A stretch of DNA of 5,052 nucleotides, taken from NCBI GenBank assembly GCA_011523115.1, contig WTHO01000112.1, forward strand, positions 1-5,052, written 5' to 3'. The translations under genes were made by a program, and so were the position numbers. The notes beneath the pieces are model-generated. The model saw nothing but the letters and a program-made list of their open reading frames with translations, was not told where the DNA came from and ran no database searches. Source of the DNA: Halieaceae bacterium (GTDB taxonomy: Bacteria; Pseudomonadota; Gammaproteobacteria; Pseudomonadales; Halieaceae). Of this stretch, positions 1 to 4,878 are shown piece after piece; the first letter of the stretch is position 1, and the number at the start of each line of letters is the position of its first letter.

Positions 1-135
1 TAATTAATATTTACCGTCCTTAAAGTCAAAAAACAAGTTTTTATAGGCGTTTGCGCTGATCTAAACCTGACCAAAATCCCTAAAATCTCCAGCATGGGCA
101 CTGCTGTGGTGCCGGATTTTATGGAGGAGCAGGTC
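1..135. other. AT-rich intergenic stretch, no confident gene
   Basis: This stretch is AT-rich compared with the rest of the window. The + strand frame ending at 237 is open from position 4, but it has no credible start with a ribosome binding site before 136. At 29-42 there is a perfect A/T-rich inverted repeat (AAAAAC, two bases, GTTTTT). A weak promoter-like pair, TTAAAG at 20-25 and TATAGG at 42-47 with 16 bases between, is visible but matches the sigma-70 consensus poorly. A 5-bp hairpin, GGCAC 97-101 with GTGCC 109-113, lies shortly before TTTT at 117-120. It is at best a weak terminator for something upstream of the window. Confidence 0.5.
123..129 (+). promoter_or_regulatory. Strong Shine-Dalgarno of the small ORF
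   Basis: GGAGGAG is close to a perfect anti-16S match. Six bases separate it from the ATG at 136, the usual spacing. It selects ATG 136 over the in-frame ATGs at 94 and 121, which have no comparable site. It is the main reason to take the 33-codon frame seriously. Confidence 0.45.
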
Positions 136-237
136 ATGATCAAAGGGATTGGATCGCAAATCGATAGCCTTGGATTATTTATTTTATTTTTCTATGTCAC
201 CAGGGTTATTTATTTCTCTGTGAGCACTATCGTGTGA
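136..237 (+). CDS. Putative small membrane protein, 33 aa
   Basis: An ATG at 136 opens 33 codons ending in TGA at 235-237. The product begins MIKGIGSQIDS, with a short polar segment. The rest, roughly residues 12-33, is almost entirely hydrophobic and aromatic (LGLFILFFYVT, then VIYFSVSTIV) with a single Arg, so it could form one transmembrane helix. I do not recognise a family, and no function is proposed. In favour are the GGAGGAG site six bases upstream and the membrane-protein composition. Against are its small size, the AT-rich DNA (TTT/ATT/TTA codons give hydrophobic residues by chance) and the lack of a clear promoter. The frame remains open upstream to position 4, so longer forms of 38 codons (ATG 121) or 47 codons (ATG 94) are possible but lack a ribosome site. 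It lies 194 bases upstream of the nucleoside transporter gene, on the same strand. Confidence 0.33.
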   Translation: MIKGIGSQIDSLGLFILFFYVTRVIYFSVSTIV

Positions 238-275
238 ATGACGACGACGTGCTTGTGCCGGAGGCGGAACTCATT

Positions 276-289
276 AGTGAGTGCTCACT
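276..289. promoter_or_regulatory. Operator-like 14-base perfect palindrome
   Basis: AGTGAGTGCTCACT consists of two perfect 6-base arms, AGTGAG at 276-281 and CTCACT at 284-289, around TG. Nine bases of it (280-288, AGTGCTCAC) recur exactly as the reverse complement at 220-228 (GTGAGCACT). A short perfect palindrome with a related site about five helical turns away, ahead of an operon, resembles the binding site of a dimeric repressor such as a TetR- or GntR-type protein. No regulator gene is in the window, so the protein is unknown. The palindrome could also be chance or a minor RNA hairpin. Confidence 0.35.
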
Positions 290-314
290 GCCAAGTGTCA
301 CGCCGCCGGCAGCT

Positions 315-328
315 CGCGCGGACGCGCG
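315..328. repeat. GC-only inverted repeat in the operon leader
   Basis: CGCGCG at 315-320 and CGCGCG at 323-328 flank GA, giving a very stable potential stem with the inner pair opened to form the loop. No T-tract follows, so it is not an intrinsic terminator. It could affect the structure of the leader mRNA, or it may reflect the local GC/CG-rich composition. Confidence 0.3.
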
Positions 329-431
329 CTCAATGCTGTGATACCGACTCTCGCGCTAACACCCACCCCTATATCGCTTTAGCCTGCCAGGACAGCGAGG
401 TAAAGTACGGCTCTTAAGCTGGGGTGTTCCT

Positions 432-1655
432 ATGGTCAGCCTGCTGGGCGTCTGTTTACTTCTGTTTGTCGCGGTGGGGCTATCATCCAATCGTGCGGCC
501 ATTCGACTCAGAACGGTTCTACTGGCCTTTGGCTTGCAGGGCGGCATTGGGTTTGTGGCGCTATGGACCGATTGGGGTATTGCCGCCCTCGCCGCGGCCT
601 CCGAGTATGTCGCCGCCCTGCTTGGTTACAGCAGAGCGGGTATGGAGTTTATGTTCGGAGGACTGGTTGGAACGAGCGATTCGCTCGGGTTTGTCTTTGC
701 GTTTAATGTGCTCCCCGTTGTCATTTTCTTCAGCTCCTTGATCGCTGTGCTCTACCACGCGCGCGTTATGCAGTGGATGATCAGGATATTGGGTGGTGGT
801 TTGCGCAAGCTACTGGGCACCAGTCACACTGAATCGCTCTCCGCTGCGGCAAATGTTTTTGTGGGTCAGGCCGAAGCGCCTCTGGTGGCCAGACCGTACA
901 TTTCGAGCATGACGCAATCCGAACTGTTCGCCGTGATGGTCGGTGGCATGGCGTCGATAGCAGGCTCCGTGATGGCTGGGTATGTCGCGTTGGGCGTGCC
1001 ACTGGAGTATCTGCTGGCCGCGAGTTTTATGGCAGCGCCGGGCGGGTTACTGATGGCCAAACTGATTGAGCCCGAGGTCGATCAGCCTGCTGAGCCCGCC
1101 CAAGGCGAAAAACTGGCGACTGAGCAGTACGTTAATTTTATTGATGCCGCAGCGACCGGAGCCATGAACGGTTTACAAATGGCGGGTGCCATTGGCGCAA
1201 TGTTGCTCGCATTTATTGCGCTGATTGCGATGGTTAACGGTATTTTGGGGGCGGGCGGTGCATGGTTGGGTATCGAGCAGTTGACCCTCGAAGGCATGCT
1301 CGGCGGATTGTTGCAACCTCTGGCGTGGACCTTAGGTATTCCCTGGGAGGAGGCGCGGCTGGCGGGGAGCTTGATTGGCCAAAAATTCATTCTGAATGAA
1401 TTCGTCGCTTACGTCGCGTTCAGTGAGATCGCAAGTGACTTGTCGCCGCACTCTCAAGCGATCGTGATCTTTGCGCTCTGCGGCTTTGCCAACATTTCCT
1501 CGATCGCCATCTTGCTCGGTGGGTTGGGCGCGGTTGCTCCGCAGCGGCGAGACGACATTTCGCGATATGGGTTCCGGGCATTGATTGCCGCGAGCTTGGC
1601 TAACCTGATGAGCGCAGCACTTGCTGGCTTGTTTCTCAGTTTTGGCGGCGTTTAG
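432..1655 (+). CDS. Concentrative nucleoside transporter (CNT/NupC family)
   Basis: This inner-membrane symporter imports nucleosides driven by a sodium or proton gradient. At 407 residues it is full length (Vibrio vcCNT is about 418, E. coli NupC about 400). The protein is hydrophobic throughout, with multiple membrane segments and re-entrant hairpins. Family motifs are GQAEAP at residues 145-150 followed by LVARPY, GGMASIAGSVMAGY at 171-184, AASFMAAPGG at 196-205, the NEF motif at 322-324 (Glu323) and CGFANISSIAILLGG at 350-364. In vcCNT the matching segments contact the nucleobase (GQTE) and the ribose (Glu of NEF, and Asn and Ser of FANLSS). Asn354 and Ser357 are kept here, but the Thr of GQTE is Ala147, which may alter base recognition. 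The N-terminus aligns with vcCNT at SSNR and LRTV, supporting the ATG at 432; its ribosome site (GGGGTG, 421-426) is modest. It heads a tight five-gene run, and the next gene starts 8 bases after its stop. Nucleoside specificity and coupling ion cannot be fixed from sequence. Confidence 0.93.
   Translation: MVSLLGVCLLLFVAVGLSSNRAAIRLRTVLLAFGLQGGIGFVALWTDWGIAALAAASEYVAALLGYSRAGMEFMFGGLVGTSDSLGFVFAFNVLPVVIFFSSLIAVLYHARVMQWMIRILGGGLRKLLGTSHTESLSAAANVFVGQAEAPLVARPYISSMTQSELFAVMVGGMASIAGSVMAGYVALGVPLEYLLAASFMAAPGGLLMAKLIEPEVDQPAEPAQGEKLATEQYVNFIDAAATGAMNGLQMAGAIGAMLLAFIALIAMVNGILGAGGAWLGIEQLTLEGMLGGLLQPLAWTLGIPWEEARLAGSLIGQKFILNEFVAYVAFSEIASDLSPHSQAIVIFALCGFANISSIAILLGGLGAVAPQRRDDISRYGFRALIAASLANLMSAALAGLFLSFGGV
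1384..1402. repeat. 19-base near-perfect palindrome inside the CNT gene
   Basis: AATTCATTC at 1384-1392 and GAATGAATT at 1394-1402 are exact reverse complements around a single T. The stretch encodes the conserved KFILNEF segment of the transporter. The repeat may simply follow from codon choice (TTC, GAA, AAT) in that motif. Confidence 0.4.
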
Positions 1656-1663
1656 GTGCGTTT

Positions 1664-2509
1664 GTGACTGAGGTAATGGAGCTCGCGCAGATTTCCCTCA
1701 CCGCAGAGGATTTTGATCAAGCATTTATGGCGTCTCTCCGTCGTTATGGTTTTGCGGCCTTGATACACCACCCGCTAGATGACGATCGGGTTCAACGCAT
1801 TTACGAGGCGTGGCGAGTCTTTTTTGGTAGCGGCGTGGCCAGCGCTTACGCTATGGATCCTGAAGCACAGGATGGTTATTTCTCTCCAGAGCAGGCTGAG
1901 TCGGCGAGGGGCTTCAGCCAGCGAGACTACAAGGAGTACTTTCAATACTACCCCTGGGGCCGGTGCCCAGACTTTCTGCAATCTGACCTCAATGCGCACT
2001 TCGAGGCCGCGGTGGCACTGGGAGCGCGACTGCTGCGCTCTATCGCCGGGCAGTTACCTGAGACAATTACCGCGCAATTGACGGAACCTCTGTGCGCCAT
2101 GATCGAGCAAAGCGGGCAGTCAATGTTGCGTGTTTTGCACTATCCGCCCTTCCCGGCGGAGGAGAGTCTTCTGCGCGCAGCGCCTCATGAGGACATTAAC
2201 TTGTTAACGCTGCTCCCCTCGGCGGATGGCCCGGGTTTGGAGTTACAGTTGCGCAGCGGTGAATGGATCTCGGTGCCGAACCGGGCTGGCCAACTGATTG
2301 TGAATGTGGGGGATATGCTGCAAGAGGCGACGGCGGGTTATCTGCCCTCAACCACTCACCGGGTGGCGGTCTCAGACCTGAGCCAACCAACGCCGAGTCG
2401 CATGGCGCTGCCGATGTTTCTGCATCCCCGGCCCGAGGTGGTGCTCTCCTCGCGTTACACCGCCGGTGAATACCTTTCTCAGCGCCTTGACGAGCTGCGC
2501 CTCAAATGA
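1664..2509 (+). CDS. 2-oxoglutarate/Fe(II) oxygenase, isopenicillin N synthase-like, substrate unknown
   Basis: This is a cytoplasmic non-haem iron oxygenase. Most relatives couple oxidation of a small molecule to decarboxylation of 2-oxoglutarate. In the 281 residues, the N-terminal DIOX_N-like region (about 10-130) includes LRRYGFAALIHH near 25-36. The C-terminal jelly roll (about 150-260) carries LRVLHYPP at 155-162, the iron ligands His175 and Asp177 in APHEDINLLTLLP, and the distal His232 in STTHRV. The usual RxS 2-oxoglutarate motif appears as Arg246-Met-Ala248 within SRMALPMFLHPRPEV, so the Arg is kept and the Ser is Ala. GTG 1664 is taken as the start because AGGTG at 1654-1658 lies five bases before it. 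ATG 1676 (four residues shorter) is possible, but its GAGG is only two bases away. It is 8 bases from the upstream CNT gene and overlaps modA by four bases (ATGA), so it is almost certainly co-transcribed. A role on a nucleoside or base is conceivable, since thymine 7-hydroxylase belongs to this superfamily, but this is unproven. Confidence 0.88.
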   Translation: MTEVMELAQISLTAEDFDQAFMASLRRYGFAALIHHPLDDDRVQRIYEAWRVFFGSGVASAYAMDPEAQDGYFSPEQAESARGFSQRDYKEYFQYYPWGRCPDFLQSDLNAHFEAAVALGARLLRSIAGQLPETITAQLTEPLCAMIEQSGQSMLRVLHYPPFPAEESLLRAAPHEDINLLTLLPSADGPGLELQLRSGEWISVPNRAGQLIVNVGDMLQEATAGYLPSTTHRVAVSDLSQPTPSRMALPMFLHPRPEVVLSSRYTAGEYLSQRLDELRLK

Positions 2510-3321
2510 ATGGCCGGAGCGCACACGCTGGCGTTTTATTGCCGCGGCTCGCCAGAACACTTTGCGCGGGCTTATTGTGGGCTTGCCTGAGTCAAGGCGT
2601 TGAAAGCGCTGAGGCGCGCATTGCCGTTGCAGCGAATTTTCGCAACACCGCGCTGGTCATCGCTGAGGCGCTGCAACGCGTCTCGCCACATCGCTACGAG
2701 ATCATCGCCGGCTCGACCGGAAAGCTGGCGAGTCAGATTCTCAATGGGGCCCCCTACGATATTTTTATGGCGGCTGACCGTGACCGGCCGCAGCAGCTGG
2801 TTGATCGCGGCGCAGCAGTGGCCGGCTCGCAACAGATCTACGCGGTGGGAGAATTGGGCTTGTGGTGGCCCGGGGTGTCAGGTACCCCTGCACTTACCGC
2901 TCTCGCTAACCTGGAGCCGCGATCGGTCTGCATTGCTAATCCGGCTTTCGCGCCCTATGGGGAGGCCGCTTGGCACTCGCTGGCGCGGGCCGATATCAGC
3001 GCTGTTTGGCGGGAGGGCATCCTGCGCGTAGACAATATTAATCTGGTGACCGGGCTCGTTGCGCAGGGCCATGTGAGTGCGGGTTTTGTTGCAAGATCGT
3101 CCCTGATCTCCGGAGTGCGCAATGGCAGCCTGAAGGTCAATGAGTCGGAGGTGCTATGGTTAGCGAGCGATGCAGCGCTTGATCAAATGATGGTCCTCCT
3201 GACGCGAGGAGAGAACAATCCTGCGGCCCAATTCTGGCTTGATCAGATGCAGACCCCTTCTGTTCGTGAGCTGATTCGTCGAGACGGTTATCGGTTTCCG
3301 GGGGAGGAGACTGATGCCTGA
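2506..3321 (+). CDS. modA: Molybdate ABC transporter periplasmic binding protein ModA
   Basis: ModA captures molybdate (often tungstate too) in the periplasm and delivers it to ModB. In this 271-residue protein, residues 1-35 form a signal peptide with basic residues (Arg14, Arg17), a hydrophobic core TLCAGLLWACL and likely cleavage near VESA (residue 35). The mature domain shows VAANF at 41-45, GSTGKL at 69-74, IFMAADRDRP at 86-95, IYAVGELGLW at 111-120 and ANPAFAPYGEAA at 144-155. This is the pattern of the Azotobacter ModA2-like subgroup rather than of E. coli ModA, with the oxyanion-binding segments at VAANF, GSTG and APYG. Where relatives usually have a GEN segment it reads VDNIN (175-179). 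VSAGFVARS at 190-198 fits the family's second lobe. The ATG at 2506 overlaps the upstream stop as ATGA. No strong ribosome site precedes it, so translation is probably coupled to the oxygenase gene. It overlaps modB by eight bases. Related anion-binding proteins are a remote alternative, but the neighbours decide for molybdate. Confidence 0.93.
   Translation: MNGRSAHAGVLLPRLARTLCAGLLWACLSQGVESAEARIAVAANFRNTALVIAEALQRVSPHRYEIIAGSTGKLASQILNGAPYDIFMAADRDRPQQLVDRGAAVAGSQQIYAVGELGLWWPGVSGTPALTALANLEPRSVCIANPAFAPYGEAAWHSLARADISAVWREGILRVDNINLVTGLVAQGHVSAGFVARSSLISGVRNGSLKVNESEVLWLASDAALDQMMVLLTRGENNPAAQFWLDQMQTPSVRELIRRDGYRFPGEETDA
3305..3309 (+). promoter_or_regulatory. Ribosome binding site of modB
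   Basis: AGGAG lies inside a purine run at 3301-3310, four bases before ATG 3314. It favours this start over the in-frame ATG at 3326 and lies within the 3' end of modA. Confidence 0.7.
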
Positions 3322-3988
3322 CGATATGCAGGCGGTTTGGTTAACCGTGTTGCTGGCCGGCGTCACAACGCTGCTTCTTTTCCCAATCGCCTCTCCGCTG
3401 GCATGGTGGTTGGCGCGATCTGATTCAAAAGGTCGCTCTTTGGTAGAAGCCGTCGTGGCCATGCCGCTGGTGCTTCCTCCTACGGTGCTTGGATTTTATC
3501 TGCTGGTTATGCTGAACCCGGAGTCGTTTGTTGGGGGCCTGTGGTTCAACGTCACAGGTGAATCGCTGACGTTCTCCTTCTCTGGATTGGTGATCGCTTC
3601 AGTCATCTATTCCCTGCCGTTTATGGTGCAGCCGCTTCATGCGACTTTCCGTGCCGTACCGGTGCCAGTGCTCGAGGCGGCGGCTACGCTTGGTGCCTCT
3701 CCCCGGGACCAATGGTTGAACGTGGTGCTACCGATGGCGAAACGCGGGTATCTGACCGGGGGCGTGCTGACCTTCGCCCACACGGTGGGTGAGTTCGGCG
3801 TCGTGCTGATGATGGGTGGCAACATTCCGGGCGAGACCCGGGTGCTGTCGATTGCCATTTATGAGCATGTTGAGACCCTCAACTATCAGGCCGCACACTC
3901 ATTGGCACTGGGACTCATGTGTTTCTCGTTTCTCTCCTTGTGGCTGGTATACCGTTATACCGGTCATCGGTTTGAGGTGGTGCGTTGA
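3314..3988 (+). CDS. modB: Molybdate ABC transporter permease ModB
   Basis: This inner-membrane permease forms, as a homodimer, the channel through which molybdate released by ModA enters the cell. At 224 residues it matches the usual ModB length (about 225-230). It has about five hydrophobic segments (roughly 8-33, 44-67, 88-105, 148-168 and 195-213). The cytoplasmic EAA loop at 121-140 (EAAATLGASP, then RDQWLNVVLP) has the conserved Glu-Ala-Ala, Gly and terminal Leu-Pro that dock onto the ATPase. The segments AMPLVLPPTVLGFYLL at 49-64 and HTVGEFGVVLMMGGNIPGET at 156-175 are diagnostic of the molybdate permease branch. The gene starts inside modA (8-base overlap) with a strong ribosome site. 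Its stop overlaps the modC start in the arrangement TGATG. Confidence 0.95.
   Translation: MPDDMQAVWLTVLLAGVTTLLLFPIASPLAWWLARSDSKGRSLVEAVVAMPLVLPPTVLGFYLLVMLNPESFVGGLWFNVTGESLTFSFSGLVIASVIYSLPFMVQPLHATFRAVPVPVLEAAATLGASPRDQWLNVVLPMAKRGYLTGGVLTFAHTVGEFGVVLMMGGNIPGETRVLSIAIYEHVETLNYQAAHSLALGLMCFSFLSLWLVYRYTGHRFEVVR
3974..3980 (+). promoter_or_regulatory. Ribosome binding site fixing the modC start
   Basis: GAGGTGG sits seven bases before ATG 3988, within the end of modB. This spacing and the better codon favour ATG 3988 over the TTG at 3985 directly before it. Confidence 0.6.
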
Positions 3989-4878
3989 TGCGCAACCAAC
4001 TGATCATCAGAGGCTGTCTAGAGCGCGCCCGCTTTACTCTGGATCTCGATCTCAGCATCGACCTAGACGAACCGTTGGGCATTATGGGTGCTACCGGTGC
4101 CGGCAAAACAACGCTGCTGCGAATCATCGCCGGGCTGGAACCTGACTTCACCGGCTCCGTGGCGTTCTGTGGAGAGGTTTGGCGCGATGGCATGATTGAC
4201 CGGGTGCCCACCCATCAGCGCGGTTTGGGCGTGGCTTTTCAGGACAGCAGGTTGCTACCCGGGCGAACGGTTGAGAACAACCTGAACTTCGCCACACAGC
4301 GCGCCCCCGCCGTGGATTCCCGCTTGGATTACATGACACTGGTGGAGGCTTTGGATTTACAGCATTTGCTGCGCGAGTCCGTCGACAGCCTCTCGGGCGG
4401 TGAGCGTCAGCGCGTCGCGCTGGCGCGTGCGTTATTGGCGCGACCGCGGCTGTTGTTGCTGGACGAGCCCCTTTCCGCCAACGATAGTGCTCATCGTCAG
4501 CAGGTGATCGCCCATATCGGGGACTGGATGTCAGCCGAGGGTACGCCGTTCATTTATGTGTCCCACGCAGCGGCCGAGTTGGCACAGCTGACGCGCCAGG
4601 TGCTGATTCTCGATCAGGGTGCCGTCAGGGCGCTGGGGAAAACCGGCGCTCTCCTTGAGGCGGGTAATGTGGTTTCTGGGACCGGACCCCTGTCTCTCGC
4701 AGCAGTGGTGGTGGCAAAAGATCATGGCAGCCGCACAGCAACTCTGGAATTCACTGATAGTGATCATGCGGTCGGCGCTCTGGGTCAGGGGGAGCGCGTC
4801 GTGGTGTGCCGCGAGGTCAGTGAGGGCTCAGGACTCGATGCGCCGTTGCAGCCAGAGTCCGACGAGGATCAGCACTAA
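3988..4878 (+). CDS. modC: Molybdate ABC transporter ATP-binding protein ModC, short C-terminus
   Basis: This cytoplasmic ATPase subunit powers the ModB channel. From ATG 3988 it has 296 residues. Motifs in order are Walker A GATGAGKT at 34-41, Q-loop Gln85 in VAFQDSRLLPGRTVENNL (a ModC-type segment), signature LSGGERQ at 135-141, Walker B RLLLLDE at 154-160 with catalytic Glu160, the D-loop as SAND at 163-166 where SALD is usual, and switch His193 in YVSH. The nucleotide-binding domain is complete. After about residue 235 only a short piece remains (LAAVVVAKD, then GERVVVCREV near 268-277), which resembles the start of the linker/TOBE region. Classical ModC (E. coli about 352 residues) continues into a full TOBE/Mop-like domain that binds oxyanion, and this is missing. 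The last 51 bases overlap a gene on the other strand, so the short end may be natural or may come from a lost or shifted 3' end. The start overlaps the modB stop by one base. Confidence 0.93.
   Translation: MRNQLIIRGCLERARFTLDLDLSIDLDEPLGIMGATGAGKTTLLRIIAGLEPDFTGSVAFCGEVWRDGMIDRVPTHQRGLGVAFQDSRLLPGRTVENNLNFATQRAPAVDSRLDYMTLVEALDLQHLLRESVDSLSGGERQRVALARALLARPRLLLLDEPLSANDSAHRQQVIAHIGDWMSAEGTPFIYVSHAAAELAQLTRQVLILDQGAVRALGKTGALLEAGNVVSGTGPLSLAAVVVAKDHGSRTATLEFTDSDHAVGALGQGERVVVCREVSEGSGLDAPLQPESDEDQH

Larger units (their letters stand above)
238..431 (+). promoter_or_regulatory. GC-rich leader upstream of the transporter operon
   Basis: No coding frame with a plausible start is seen here, and the base composition is clearly more GC-rich than in 1-235. 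By position this segment should hold the promoter and 5' leader of the five-gene unit starting at 432. It contains the palindrome at 276-289 and the hairpin at 315-328, listed separately. No convincing -35/-10 pair is present: TTTAGC 378-383 with TAAAGT 401-406 has 17-base spacing but only about half of the consensus bases. GGGGTG at 421-426 is a weak ribosome site for the ATG at 432. Confidence 0.4.

Noticed and set aside
97..120. Rho-independent terminator
   Set aside because: The stem is only 5 bp with a 7-base loop, and the four T residues begin three bases after it. This is too weak to call.
94..237. Longer 47-codon version of the small ORF starting at ATG 94
   Set aside because: No ribosome binding site precedes ATG 94 or ATG 121, whereas ATG 136 has GGAGGAG at ideal spacing. 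The extra residues show no recognisable pattern.
366..377. ModE-like half site (CGATATA on the - strand)
   Set aside because: Only one half of the expected inverted TATA-rich box is present, with no partner at the right spacing, and it lies ahead of the CNT gene rather than directly ahead of modA.
378..406. Sigma-70 promoter TTTAGC / TAAAGT before the CNT gene
   Set aside because: The spacing is right, but only three and four bases match the consensus hexamers. It is mentioned under the leader but not listed as a promoter.
1082..1390. 102-codon - strand frame within the CNT gene
   Set aside because: It is antisense to a confidently identified transporter, its composition looks like reverse-frame translation of hydrophobic codons, and no start signal is seen.
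3985..3987. TTG start for modC one codon upstream
   Set aside because: The ATG directly after it has a better codon and a well-spaced GAGGTGG site, and forms the usual TGATG overlap with modB.
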